Origin: Lachnospiraceae bacterium
Lineage (GTDB): Bacteria > Bacillota > Clostridia > Lachnospirales > Lachnospiraceae
Reading direction: 5' to 3'
DNA length: 64,000 nucleotides
Assembly (NCBI GenBank): GCA_910575445.1
Contig: CAJTFW010000010.1
Coordinates: forward strand, 84,828-148,827
Notes under the pieces: model-generated
Database searches by the model: none
Seen by the model: only the letters and a program-made list of their open reading frames with translations
What the model was told of the DNA's origin: nothing
Position numbers and translations under genes: made by a program
Shown: positions 8,603-17,132 of the stretch, piece after piece
Layout: each line of letters starts with the position of its first letter
How positions within the stretch are numbered: the first letter of the stretch is position 1

Positions 8603-9091
8603 TTATTCTGCAGAATCTGATTTTTTTGTTTCCAGCCTGTTGTCCGGCAGGCCGGAATCGTAGCCTAAAAACAGATCCGTGGAGAGGGAGGCGTTCAGAT
8701 ATTCACTGCCCAGGGAAGGGCGGGAGGCTTTCCGGAAATAGAAGCAGTAAACTCTGTCCGGTTTTATTTTTATCTGTCTCCCCAAAAGTAAGATAACAGC
8801 AGCTCCCCGGCTGTCTGTAAGCTCTATTTTTTGATACCTGCGTAACGGCTGTGAGGAAACGGCTGTGCAGATGCCCGTGATGGTCTCATAGTCCCCACGC
8901 AGGATCACGATCAGGAGCCCCATGCTACGTAGCAGGCAGCAGAAGAAGATAATGCCGCTCAAAACCAGCAGGAGCCGGTCGCGGGAAATAAAAAATGCAG
9001 CGGCAGCCATCAGGAGGATGGCGGTTCCTGTAAGCAGGAAAAGAAAAACTTTCAGCCGGAGGGTAAAAGGAGAGTTCAACCATTGTTCCAT
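8603..9091 (-). CDS. Small membrane protein, unknown function
   Basis: About 162 residues from MEQWLNSPFTLRLKVFLFL. I prefer the ATG at 9091 because AAAGGA lies about 10 bases upstream, while the ATG at 9100 is too close to it. Two hydrophobic helices at about 14-34 and 40-64, then a soluble beta-rich C-terminal domain ('KIELTDSRGAAVILLLGRQIKI'). It almost abuts the gene at 9097-9792. No family recognised. Confidence 0.6.
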   Translation of the reverse strand: MEQWLNSPFTLRLKVFLFLLTGTAILLMAAAAFFISRDRLLLVLSGIIFFCCLLRSMGLLIVILRGDYETITGICTAVSSQPLRRYQKIELTDSRGAAVILLLGRQIKIKPDRVYCFYFRKASRPSLGSEYLNASLSTDLFLGYDSGLPDNRLETKKSDSAE

Positions 9092-9096
9092 AAGTA

Positions 9097-9792
9097 TCAT
9101 ATCCTTTCAAAAATAATCTGCTGGCGCAGGTACAGGTTCGCAACTGCAAGCGTGACCGCCTGGCTTTTAGCGGAAAGCCGCATCAGGCAGCTGATGTTGT
9201 CGCTGGTGGTATCCGGATCGTCATAAAGGCCGTCCAGTATGCTCTCTTCCGTGGGGAAAGAACGGATATCCTTTTCCATGCACCGGATCAGTTCTGCTGT
9301 GGAGAGCAGTGCCTGTCTGGCAAGGGCCATGACCTGTTTTTCGTTTTCGGTACGCTGGTCCCGGCGGAACAGTCGGCCGGCAGCAGAAAACGGCACATGG
9401 TTCACAAAGACCAGCTTCAAAAATGACAATATCCTTAGAAGGCGGGAGCCATCTGTGGGAATGATGTACATGGAAGAGAGCAGGTCATAAAGGGCATCAT
9501 ATTCGGTTTCCCCTTTGCCGCAGACCAGCAGGCCCCGTGTCAGCAGCCGCTCCACGCACTCCCGCCAGGGACGGTCTACCACATCCTCCTGCCCCGGAAA
9601 AGTCTTTGCATAGAGCAGACCGATCTCCTCCATGCGGACGATCCGCCAGTTCAGGCAGCTCCAGATGACCATTTCCTGGACATCAACCATGTATTCCTTT
9701 CCCCCAAGAACAATGACGGGGCAGTAGCGCCGGCAGCCGTTGGTCCTGCGCTCAAAGCGTCCGACAGCCGTGTAAAGTGTTTTTAATGCCAT
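9097..9792 (-). CDS. Unknown protein, possible winged-helix fold
   Basis: 231 residues from MALKTLYTAVGRFERRTNG. An AGGAGG sits before the ATG at 9792, which is preferred to a more distant upstream start. 'MVDVQEMVIWSCLNWRIVRMEEIGLLY' followed by 'CVERLLTRGLLV' resembles a winged-helix arrangement, but that is inference. The rest is helical. It lies just downstream of the second sigma-like gene and may be a regulatory partner. Confidence 0.65.
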   Translation of the reverse strand: MALKTLYTAVGRFERRTNGCRRYCPVIVLGGKEYMVDVQEMVIWSCLNWRIVRMEEIGLLYAKTFPGQEDVVDRPWRECVERLLTRGLLVCGKGETEYDALYDLLSSMYIIPTDGSRLLRILSFLKLVFVNHVPFSAAGRLFRRDQRTENEKQVMALARQALLSTAELIRCMEKDIRSFPTEESILDGLYDDPDTTSDNISCLMRLSAKSQAVTLAVANLYLRQQIIFERI

Positions 9793-9848
9793 AAAAAATC
9801 CTCCTGTGTTTTTATTCCGGTTAGGTAGGAGACTGCCTGGGGCGGCAG

Positions 9849-10427
9849 TCATAAAAGCCCTGACAGAAACAGCCTGTCTTTCCGAAGCTTCTGGGCGGCG
9901 CGGGAGATCCATGCGCCTACATGGGGAGGCGGCACATGATACAGACCGGCAATGTCGGAAATGCTCATGCCTTTCAGCTTCAGCTCCAGGGCTTTGACGC
10001 CGAGCTTTGCCACACCCTGATATTTCTTTTCGGCCCATGCGAGAAGGTCAAGGGTTTCTATCATATTTAACTGTGCGTGAAAGTCATCCGGCTGTGCTAC
10101 AGGCTCCCCGTCAGCGAGCAGTTCCCCATGCAGGCCCACAGCCAGGTATGTAATGCGGCGCTGTTTCAGGCACATCTGCCGGCAGTAGGAGAGCAGGCCA
10201 TTACGCACGATCTTTTTGGCATAGGTGGGGAACTGGGAACATGCGGGATCATAGGTGGCTGCCGCATGGCACAGCCAGATGCAGCCTTCCTGATACAGAT
10301 CCTCATATCCGAATCCGTAAATGGTTTCATTGACATGGATGCTCTCCATGATGACCCAGTAGACAAGGGAAAGGTTTTTCTCCACCAGCGCCTGCTGTTC
10401 TTTCGTTAAAGGATTGTTTCGCTTCAT
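9849..10427 (-). CDS. Sigma-70 family RNA polymerase sigma factor
   Basis: 192 residues with region 2 ('EKNLSLVYWVIME...YGFGYEDLYQEGCIWLCHAAATYDPACSQFPTYAKKIVRNGL') and a region 4 helix-turn-helix near 150-180 ('LKGMSISDIAGLYHVPPPHVGAWISRA'). AAAGGAGG lies before the start at 10427. It is of the short, ICE/phage type. With the protein at 4280-4819 it makes two sigma-like factors in one element, candidates for driving the twin T4SS and Tad promoters. Confidence 0.85.
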   Translation of the reverse strand: MKRNNPLTKEQQALVEKNLSLVYWVIMESIHVNETIYGFGYEDLYQEGCIWLCHAAATYDPACSQFPTYAKKIVRNGLLSYCRQMCLKQRRITYLAVGLHGELLADGEPVAQPDDFHAQLNMIETLDLLAWAEKKYQGVAKLGVKALELKLKGMSISDIAGLYHVPPPHVGAWISRAAQKLRKDRLFLSGLL

Positions 10428-10442
10428 AAATACCGCCTCCTT

Positions 10443-10859
10443 TCATGCCGCCATGCCGCTGTCCGGGTCTGCGGGGGAGCGGCACAGGGTAATAACCCGT
10501 TCACACATCTCTTCTGAAAACATGCCGATATGGGCCTGGCTTTCATCAAGCCCCAGTTTTGCCTGGAGCCATACGTAGACCGCCCATTTGTCCATATGCC
10601 GTTCTATCCGCAGCTTTTCTAACGCCCGGTGTGCCAGGATACGCTTGCGCCGCAGCCTGCGGTCTGCCATGGTTCCCATGGGTTTCCGGTCCTTTTTATG
10701 GGCGCTTACATAGGCGTCACAGGCGGGCCAGCGGGAGCAGACATACAGATAGCTTTTCCGGTCAATGGTATCCGCCCCGTAGACGGTGCTGGCAGGCCGG
10801 CAGATGGCCGGAGAGCCGCAGTAAGGACATTTCAGGTTATATTTTTTCATGGTTTTCAT
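10443..10859 (-). CDS. DUF3268 zinc-finger protein
   Basis: 138 residues from MKTMKKYNLKCPYCGSPA; GGAGGTGG precedes the ATG at 10859, so the upstream ATG at 10925 is not used. CPYC (about residues 11-14) and a later C...C pair ('YVCSRWPACDAYVSAH') form the DUF3268 zinc-binding pattern, and the C-terminal 'AHRALEKL...WLQAKLGLDESQAHIGMFSEE' also matches the family. Typical of phages and ICEs; exact role unknown. It abuts the sigma gene and probably shares its operon. Confidence 0.85.
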   Translation of the reverse strand: MKTMKKYNLKCPYCGSPAICRPASTVYGADTIDRKSYLYVCSRWPACDAYVSAHKKDRKPMGTMADRRLRRKRILAHRALEKLRIERHMDKWAVYVWLQAKLGLDESQAHIGMFSEEMCERVITLCRSPADPDSGMAA

Positions 10860-10915
10860 TTGCCACCTCCGTTCCTGCCATTTATGGCAGATTTGATTTC
10901 TTTCATTTTCCTTTT

Positions 10916-11272
10916 TCAGAAGCAATGGTATTTATCAGAGGCCCGACATAGTTCCATGAGCGGGCAGCCTGTGGAAGATACGGTGTGCCACTCGATATAC
11001 AGGCCGTATACGCTCTCAAAGGTTCGTTTACCTATCACAGCCTGACAGCTTTCCGGTTCGATAGATTCCCCGGACAGCTGCTGTAAGACTTTCGCAGGCA
11101 TAAGGATCGGAGAGCCGTCTGCATCCACAGCCATCAGGAATCCTTCACAGGGGGGAGACTGGCCGTGAGGGCAGACAGTATGGTTGCATTTGATAAACAG
11201 GGCGTTGTGCCAACAGCCGCGTACTGCTTTTAAAAAAGGATAAATAGTACACTTTTTTTGATTCAATTTCAT
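10916..11272 (-). CDS. Unknown 118-residue cysteine-rich protein
   Basis: Starts MKLNQKKCTIYPFLKA. GGAGG sits only 3 bases before this ATG; the TTG at codon 3 (9-base spacing) is an alternative start. Eight cysteines, several in the N-terminal half (CWHNALFIKCNHTVCPHGQSPPC), could bind metal. It is the first gene of the leftward block after the Tad terminator at 11441-11487. Family not recognised. Confidence 0.55.
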   Translation of the reverse strand: MKLNQKKCTIYPFLKAVRGCWHNALFIKCNHTVCPHGQSPPCEGFLMAVDADGSPILMPAKVLQQLSGESIEPESCQAVIGKRTFESVYGLYIEWHTVSSTGCPLMELCRASDKYHCF

Positions 11273-11379
11273 TCACCTCCTGCACACATGAATCATTTGA
11301 ATTGAAAATCATCTGTAATGAAGGTGTAGATATCTGCTCACTTTCATTACCCACCTTTTGAAATCCCTAAATGGCCAAT

Positions 11380-11416
11380 TTGAACTAAAAAATTCTTAAA
11401 TTTTTATAAAGTTCAA
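11380..11416. repeat. AT-rich inverted repeat
   Basis: TTGAACT...AGTTCAA arms with AAAAATT/AATTTTT inside form a 37-base palindrome in the gap between the Tad operon terminator and the next leftward gene. It could be an operator for that unit. No clear -10/-35 pair was seen beside it. Confidence 0.5.
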
Positions 11417-11440
11417 TCAGTTCTTTCAAAAATCCCTTAT

Positions 11441-11487
11441 AAAAATAAAAAAGGAGGGCCAGACGCAAAATTCTGCGGCCTGGCCCC
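11441..11487 (-). terminator. Terminator of the Tad pilus operon
   Basis: GGGGCCAG...CTGGCCC stem with an inner CGCAGAATTTTGCG hairpin, then TTTTTTATTTTT on the minus strand. It lies 22 bases past the stop of the pilin gene, marking the end of the long Tad operon. Confidence 0.85.
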
Positions 11488-11508
11488 GAAAGTTTTTATT
11501 CCGTTGTA

Positions 11509-11730
11509 TTATCCGAACAGTCCTTCAATCTCCCGCGTGATCCTGGGGATGACCGTATCATTGAAGATCAGGGTAAGCGCCGCCAGGAGCAGAGCGCCCA
11601 GCACTACTGCAATGATAATCTTCACGGCATCCGAGATATAGAAATCCCCACGCTGATTGGAGACTGCCATCCGGGCACGGATGATGAAATGGTTTGCTTT
11701 GTTACGGATACAGGTTGTGATTTTTCTCAT
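11509..11730 (-). CDS. Flp/Tad-like pilin (DUF6133-like)
   Basis: 73 residues: a basic N-terminal leader, then N25-Q-R-G-D29, a hydrophobic helix ('AVKIIIAVVLGALLLAALTLIF') and a short polar tail. This is the layout of Gram-positive Flp pilins, where the peptidase cuts after the Gly before the helix. The same N-x-R-G-D motif occurs before the helix of the two pseudopilins at 20318 and 20842. AGGAGG lies before the start. It is the last gene of the operon, just before a strong terminator. Confidence 0.8.
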   Translation of the reverse strand: MRKITTCIRNKANHFIIRARMAVSNQRGDFYISDAVKIIIAVVLGALLLAALTLIFNDTVIPRITREIEGLFG

Positions 11731-11739
11731 GGAAACCTC

Positions 11740-12081
11740 CTATTTTTTATGTATGGTTACAGGGATACAATACCGGCTTTTTAAGGCCGCCTGATTGGTC
11801 TTTTCCGTCTGTCTTTTCTGCCCTTTGGCCTGTCCGGATAGAGCGCAGGTTTTTGGCGGAGCAGCCGGCGGAACCGCTGTTTTTCTGCTTCTGCCGCAGA
11901 GGGCAGGGGATGTTTTCTGTGTCTGTTCATGGGCAACTCCTGTCTGTATTCTTTCTGCCGTGGAAGGACGGCGTTGTCTATGGACTGCTGTAAAATGCTG
12001 CGCTAAGGAAAACTGCTGGGGTACAAGTGACCGCCTCCTTTCCATAAAAACCGGTCTGCGTTTATCCAAAGAATGCGCCAA
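11740..12081 (-). CDS. Doubtful small basic ORF between tadC and pilin
   Basis: A 113-codon frame rich in Arg, Lys and Gln with no hydrophobic segment. Its ATG at 12081 overlaps the end of the TadC-like gene by 20 bases, and a second ATG lies at 12045; neither has a good RBS. It fills an otherwise empty 330-base gap in the operon. No family recognised; it may be non-coding. Confidence 0.3.
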   Translation of the reverse strand: MAHSLDKRRPVFMERRRSLVPQQFSLAQHFTAVHRQRRPSTAERIQTGVAHEQTQKTSPALCGRSRKTAVPPAAPPKTCALSGQAKGQKRQTEKTNQAALKSRYCIPVTIHKK

Positions 12082-12940
12082 GGGAGCTTAGAACTTCCGT
12101 ACAGAGGACTACCAGGTAGATGATCATGATACAGATCAGCATCATCATAGAGTACCGCTGGATTTTTTTCGGCCGTTTGGCTGCTTCTTTTTTCAGGTTG
12201 TTCTGTTCAATCTGCCTCATGTCGAAACAGATCATTTTGAAGTACATACGCTGGTCATCCCCACGCAGAACGCCGACCAGACCCCGCACCACATCCGAGA
12301 GCATAGGACTCCCGATACGGGTTTCAAAGCGGATGAGGGCATTTTCGTAATTGCCGGTCTTCATGTCTGCTATGGTCTGGTCCAGTTCAGCGCCAAAATC
12401 CCGGCCAGCTACTCTGCGGTAGGAAGTCAGTATTTTCAGCACATCCCGGTCGTTTTCCAGATTTTGTCCAATGGTCAGGGCAAAGCGGGGGATTTCCGCT
12501 TCAATGAGCCTGCGCCGCTTTTTTACAAAATCAAATGCCGCATAATAGGTAGAAAACCATAATGCTACGGCCGTTCCGATCAGAACTGGTACAAAAAGTG
12601 GTATCAGGAACGCCAGAGGGATGGCACTAAGCCCGACAGCTCCGGCGGTTACCCATGCCCTGGCTGTGTAAACTTCCGGGGTCAGCTCCAGTCCGGCAAT
12701 GTTGAGCGCTGCCTGCAGTTTATTTCTTTTTAACTTGTCCAGCCGCAGGTAAGGGGCGAACAGTCCGGCGATTTTCGTGATATACACATCCAGGAGCTGT
12801 TCCTTTTTCGTTCCCTGCTGTTTCCGGGCCAGCATCATCATTTTAGATGTTTTGCTGGTAGGAATGTCCGCGAAGGCTGTGGACAGATTGTAGACTGCGA
12901 AGCCAAAAAAGATGATAGCGATCAGTGCTAACAGTGTCAT
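12062..12940 (-). CDS. tadC: TadC-like type II/IV secretion F-family membrane protein
   Basis: 292 residues with N-terminal helix (about 2-22), a central pair of helices (about 95-140) and a C-terminal helix (about 263-290), as in GspF/TadC inner membrane platform proteins. The cytoplasmic 'EAEIPRFALTIGQNLENDRDVLKILTSYRRV' and 'FGAELDQTIADMKTGNYENALIRFETR' segments are typical. With TadB it forms the platform on which the TadA ATPase acts to assemble the pilus. The start overlaps the stop of tadB by ATGA. Confidence 0.88.
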   Translation of the reverse strand: MTLLALIAIIFFGFAVYNLSTAFADIPTSKTSKMMMLARKQQGTKKEQLLDVYITKIAGLFAPYLRLDKLKRNKLQAALNIAGLELTPEVYTARAWVTAGAVGLSAIPLAFLIPLFVPVLIGTAVALWFSTYYAAFDFVKKRRRLIEAEIPRFALTIGQNLENDRDVLKILTSYRRVAGRDFGAELDQTIADMKTGNYENALIRFETRIGSPMLSDVVRGLVGVLRGDDQRMYFKMICFDMRQIEQNNLKKEAAKRPKKIQRYSMMMLICIMIIYLVVLCTEVLSSLGAFFG

Positions 12941-13869
12941 GTGCCGTCACCTCCATACTCAATGGGCTTGCTGAGTTTCATGATCTGCGTCAGTGCAAAC
13001 AGAATAATGGCTGCACAGATCGCCAGAGCAATCTTGCCCGGTGTAGTGTAGATCAGGGTATGAAACCAGTCCTTGTTGAGGAAATACAACAGAGGGACGT
13101 TGGCAATGACCAGAAACATCATGGTAATGGCCTCCCGCCTGGGTCCCTGCATCATGGCCTCCAGCTCCGACTGCACCACACGGACATCGGAAAATTTCTG
13201 CACGATGGTCGGCAGCGTATTTTTCATGGAACGGTCCGACTGGCACTGGATCAGGATATTGGCCCATTCGTGAAAGACCCGGTTGGGGATCTTCATTTTC
13301 AGGGAATTGATAGCACTGGTCATATTGGCGTTGATCAGTTCGCTTTCATATACAAATGCCTCAAAGTTCGCCTTGATGGGCTCATTGATATAAGGCAGGT
13401 TCTCCCTTACGGAGCGGAGCAGATCCTCCGTCCGCAGGTAGGAAGTGGTGACGATGGAGATAGCCGTTTCCAATTCCTCGTTCAGGTGTTTTTTATAGCT
13501 GGCCGCCGTACTGCGGAGATACCACATGGGCAGGAGAGAGAAACCGATGCCCAGGATAGGAACCAGATATACGTTGCCTATCAGAAGTGCAAGGACTGCT
13601 CCCACCGCAAAAAGAATCAGGGTCAGCCGGGTAACTGCCTCATAGCGGTCGGCCCGTCCGGTATCCTTTAAGATCTGTTTGATCTCATAATCCTGATTAA
13701 AAAATCCTTTTGCAGGCGTTCCCATCAGTACGTTCAGCTCATCTGAGAGGGTTGCCGTCTTCCTTCCTGTATTGAAAATAACATCCGTAAAATCCCGTGG
13801 GCGTACTTCAAAGAGCGCAAGGAATCCGGCACTCAGCAGCGTAAAACAAATAAGATAGATCCAGTGCAA
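12937..13869 (-). CDS. tadB: TadB-like type II/IV secretion F-family membrane protein
   Basis: 310 residues: an N-terminal helix (MHWIYLICFTLLSAGFLALF), paired helices at about 82-118 ('LTLILFAVGAVLALLIGNVYLVPILGIGFSLL') and C-terminal helices at 248-295. The conserved loop 'ETAISIVTTSYLRTEDLLRSVRENL' and 'FHEWANILIQCQSDRSMKNTLP' fit the T2SSF/TadB family. Partner of TadC in the pilus platform. It directly follows tadA without a gap. Confidence 0.88.
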   Translation of the reverse strand: MHWIYLICFTLLSAGFLALFEVRPRDFTDVIFNTGRKTATLSDELNVLMGTPAKGFFNQDYEIKQILKDTGRADRYEAVTRLTLILFAVGAVLALLIGNVYLVPILGIGFSLLPMWYLRSTAASYKKHLNEELETAISIVTTSYLRTEDLLRSVRENLPYINEPIKANFEAFVYESELINANMTSAINSLKMKIPNRVFHEWANILIQCQSDRSMKNTLPTIVQKFSDVRVVQSELEAMMQGPRREAITMMFLVIANVPLLYFLNKDWFHTLIYTTPGKIALAICAAIILFALTQIMKLSKPIEYGGDGT

Positions 13870-15285
13870 TTATTTCACCTCCCTTCCGGATGGCTTTTTT
13901 CGGGGTGTTTCTTTCGCAGACATTCCGCCGTCTGAGAATTCCTGCAGTTCTTTGTAGGAAATCCCATTATCTAAAAGCCGTTTTTTTAATGTTTCTGACA
14001 TGGTTTCCATCTTGCGGTGGTGGCCTACTACGTGGGCGCTTCCATGTTCATCCGTTACGTTATCCACTACTTCGTATTTATAGAGGGAACGGTACAGCAG
14101 TTTCCCATCCAGGTAATCTTCCCCCTCGATGATTTCCATGATCTTCCGGGAACGGTCTTCCAGCTGCTTGGTAAACACTACCACCGGGTAGGCTTCCACC
14201 ATGATCTGCATCAGGATGGAATCGTCCATGTTATACTTCCGTTTGGCAAGAGTCATCATACGGCGGTAGGTACTCTCACAGGAGTTGGAGTGGATGGTGG
14301 TGCAGACCGTATGGCCGGTACGGGAGCTTTCGGCTGCCGACAGGCTTTCCGCTGCTGACCGCATTTCCCCTACGCCGATCACATCCGGATGCTTTCGCAG
14401 TACCCGTTCCAGAAGGAAATCCTGGTTGATGTTCATGGAAGGGTTCTCATGGGGCCTTGTGAGCAGATGCACCACGGAGTTTAAAATATTTCCCTCATCA
14501 TCCCGTTTTACCAGGTCAAACTCCCGGCTGCCTTCCTCTATGGTGATAAGGCGGCGGTTGTTTGGGACGTTGGATAAGAGCCATGCCATGATGGTCGTCT
14601 TTCCGGAACCGGTGGAACCGGCAATGCACACGGAAACCCCATAGCGGATGCAGGAGGTCAGGAAATGGAGCATCTCCGGCGTGGCGCTCCCGGAATCCAG
14701 GAGCTTTTCCTCTGAGACCGTATTCTGGTTGACGATACGGATGGAGGCATTGATCCCCACCTCTGAATCCACGATGGGCGTTTTATCCACAGAGATACGG
14801 ATATTTTTATCAAGGAAACCGATGACCGATGGCATGGTATCGTCAATGACCATGCCGCAGGCGTTCAGCATACGCCGCACAACATCAATGGAATGCTGAG
14901 GGGAAGAAAATTTATCAGGGATCTTGATGCTGCGCCCGCTGTTCATGATGACCTCGATGTCGTTATATGCGTTGATGTTCACTTCCTCCACGCCGGGCTG
15001 GTAGATCCATTTCTTCAGGAAGGAGTAGCCGGCCATGTCTTCATAAAGCCTGGCGCAGAGCTGCTCTGTAGTAAGTCCCTTGACAGCGTACTTGCGCTTG
15101 ACCAGATACTGTACCATCAGCTCTTTTAGTACGGTGACGGCACGCTCTGAATCATTTTCTCCGGCACCGGCTATGGTGGAGGCATGGTTTTCGGAAAAGT
15201 AGCGCTGTACATCCTCCAGTACCTGCTCATAGGTCAGGGCGCCGTTTTCCGTGGGGGCAAAGAAAATATCATTTAAGTTATTCAT
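13870..15285 (-). CDS. tadA: TadA/CpaF-type pilus assembly ATPase
   Basis: 471 residues. I use the ATG at 15285, 9 bases after GGAGG; a GTG just before it is possible. The Walker A GSTGSGKTT lies near residues 224-232, followed by 'LITIEEGSREFDL' (Asp/Glu box) and 'HPDVIGVGEMRSAAE' (Walker B), then 'GHTVCTTIHSNS' (His box). This is the hexameric VirB11-like ATPase that powers Tad pilus assembly from the cytoplasm. It overlaps tadZ by 8 bases and abuts tadB. Confidence 0.93.
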   Translation of the reverse strand: MNNLNDIFFAPTENGALTYEQVLEDVQRYFSENHASTIAGAGENDSERAVTVLKELMVQYLVKRKYAVKGLTTEQLCARLYEDMAGYSFLKKWIYQPGVEEVNINAYNDIEVIMNSGRSIKIPDKFSSPQHSIDVVRRMLNACGMVIDDTMPSVIGFLDKNIRISVDKTPIVDSEVGINASIRIVNQNTVSEEKLLDSGSATPEMLHFLTSCIRYGVSVCIAGSTGSGKTTIMAWLLSNVPNNRRLITIEEGSREFDLVKRDDEGNILNSVVHLLTRPHENPSMNINQDFLLERVLRKHPDVIGVGEMRSAAESLSAAESSRTGHTVCTTIHSNSCESTYRRMMTLAKRKYNMDDSILMQIMVEAYPVVVFTKQLEDRSRKIMEIIEGEDYLDGKLLYRSLYKYEVVDNVTDEHGSAHVVGHHRKMETMSETLKKRLLDNGISYKELQEFSDGGMSAKETPRKKPSGREVK

Positions 15286-16132
15286 CACTGTCTACCTCCC
15301 TGTATCCATCTTCCCAGTCCTGTTCATCTTCCTCCTCTCCGTATTCACTGTCTTCATATTCCGCCTCATAAGCTTCCTCTTCCTGACGCTCTGCAGCTTC
15401 CATCTGCTCCAGGGCATCCAGGACCTTATTTAAGGATGCAGTATATTTGGAGTTGCAGTATTTGATGGCCTGGAACATGCCCCCTTCGGTGGCACAGCGG
15501 TCAATTTCCTTCCCATAAGGCAGCAGGCCGTCAAACCCGCCGATGATATATCCCATTTCATCAAAGGCGTGGAAAGGGCGGGCCATGCCTGCAAAGGTCA
15601 TGTGCTCATGGTAGTGGAAACGCCCGTCCGCCAGCAGAGGCTGGTGGGCTTTCAGGTAATTGATGCCCTTCAGATCCGGAGTCACAATACGAAGTACCAG
15701 ATCCCCGGATTCAATGGCGGCCGGTGTGAATACGTTGGTCATAGCAGAACCACAGTCCAGGATGACATAATCCACCAGCCTTTTTGCAGAGGAAATAAGC
15801 TGTAAAACCATCTGGTAATCTGTTTCCGGATAGCTTAACGGGTTCTCTCCGGCACAGTATCCCATAAGGCCGATATAGGGATAATTTTTCAGCACCGTTA
15901 CATGGCTGGCTACCAGGGACGTATCGATCTCCACACTGGTCAGCACCTGCCCGATGGAAACGGCAGTGGTGGTGATCTGCTCCGGGAGCCAGACCGGGAG
16001 CATAGGGATGCCAGGCTCCCCGCTTATGATGATGGCCTTTCGTTTGTCACGGGTCAGCGCTTTGGCAAGGATACAGCAGAACATGGATTTGCCGCTGCCG
16101 GGGCTGCCCCAGACCGTGATTATTTTGGACAT
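15278..16132 (-). CDS. tadZ: TadZ/CpaE-like MinD-family ATPase
   Basis: 284 residues from MSKIITVWGSPGSGKSMFC; AAAGGAGG stands 10 bases before the ATG at 16132. The P-loop GSPGSGKS is at the N-terminus, 'VDYVILDCGSAMTN' is the switch II region, and the C-terminal 45 residues are very acidic (repeated Glu, Asp, Tyr). TadZ proteins set the position of the Tad apparatus. No receiver domain is present, unlike many CpaE proteins. Overlaps tadA. Confidence 0.8.
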   Translation of the reverse strand: MSKIITVWGSPGSGKSMFCCILAKALTRDKRKAIIISGEPGIPMLPVWLPEQITTTAVSIGQVLTSVEIDTSLVASHVTVLKNYPYIGLMGYCAGENPLSYPETDYQMVLQLISSAKRLVDYVILDCGSAMTNVFTPAAIESGDLVLRIVTPDLKGINYLKAHQPLLADGRFHYHEHMTFAGMARPFHAFDEMGYIIGGFDGLLPYGKEIDRCATEGGMFQAIKYCNSKYTASLNKVLDALEQMEAAERQEEEAYEAEYEDSEYGEEEDEQDWEDGYREVDSDE

Positions 16133-16160
16133 GGAAACCATTCCTCCTTTCTGCCTGCGG

Positions 16161-17045
16161 TCAGGTCTTGTTGTCCGGATTATTTTCTGAACCATTTTTG
16201 CTGCTGTTTCCGGTTTCATTTTCTTCAGCAGAATCAGATTCTTCCCCGTTTTCTTCCGCATTGCCGGTTTCGGAACCCTCAGCTTCTCCTTCCTCTGCCA
16301 TATCCTCCGTTTCCTCTTCTGAAGGCTCCGGGAAATAGATTTCCTGCAGAATCGTTTCCTGTTCTGTCAGGAGTTCCTCTGCCAGCTTTTCATTGCCCCG
16401 GGAGATCAGGGCCACATGGGCAACCCCGTCATTTTCCAGGGAGGTGATGACCCGTGCCTGTTCCGGACTTGCCAGCACCGTGATGGTAGCGGACTGCTGC
16501 TTTTCCTCATCCTCCACCGGTTCCTTTGCGTTGTCCACGTTGACACCTTTGGCATCTGTGACGGAAAGCACCCGGACGAAGCGTAGCTCCGGAACTTCCT
16601 CCGCCACATCCAGGAAATGGTATATACGGATGATGTCGCCCGGCTGCAGTTTGTCAGACAGACCGGAAGCCAGTGTCTTAACGGTCAGGGAAATGGCTAC
16701 TTTCCCAGAGGGGATATTGTTTAAAGCCACATCCGAGGAGACCGGGACAGTGCTGATCTTGGAAGTCAGGATATAGTCTCCCTGGGATAAGTCTGCGGTG
16801 GCATAAAGTCCTTTCACATCACTGAAGGAATGGGCGATATTGGGAGGCAGGTTGTAGCTCCCGACTTCCACAGTCTCTGTATTGTCCGCTGAGAGCTGTT
16901 CTCCTTTCAGCACGGGTTTTGTGATCCGGACAATCTCAGTCTTGCCATTGGTCTGCCTGGCAATGGTGGGCAGGGCGACAAAGGCGATAGCGGCTGCCAG
17001 CAGGATACTGAGCAGGCCGAAGATAAAGCGGTTATTCAGTTTCAT
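16161..17045 (-). CDS. cpaB: CpaB/RcpC-like pilus assembly protein with SAF domain
   Basis: 294 residues from MKLNNRFIFGLLSILLAAAI; GGAGTG precedes the ATG at 17045. One membrane helix (about 7-27), then an SAF-type domain ('ITKPVLKGEQLSADNTE...YATADLSQGDYIL') and an 'ISLTVKTLASGLSDKLQPGDIIRIY' segment typical of CpaB. The last 55 residues are a highly acidic, Glu/Ser/Asn-rich low-complexity tail. Expected to sit outside the membrane in the Tad machine. Confidence 0.82.
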   Translation of the reverse strand: MKLNNRFIFGLLSILLAAAIAFVALPTIARQTNGKTEIVRITKPVLKGEQLSADNTETVEVGSYNLPPNIAHSFSDVKGLYATADLSQGDYILTSKISTVPVSSDVALNNIPSGKVAISLTVKTLASGLSDKLQPGDIIRIYHFLDVAEEVPELRFVRVLSVTDAKGVNVDNAKEPVEDEEKQQSATITVLASPEQARVITSLENDGVAHVALISRGNEKLAEELLTEQETILQEIYFPEPSEEETEDMAEEGEAEGSETGNAEENGEESDSAEENETGNSSKNGSENNPDNKT

Positions 17046-17132
17046 GTTTTTCACTCCTGTCATTTAAAATATGGATCTGCCGCTGGTTCTGCCGGGTAAG
17101 GCAGATGGTGTGATTCCATAAGGCAGATAAAG

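Noticed and set aside
15251..15433. Plus-strand hydrophobic 60-codon ORF as a membrane peptide
   Set aside because: It is the complement of the acidic Glu/Asp-rich TadZ tail, which always gives Phe/Leu/Ser-rich antisense frames.
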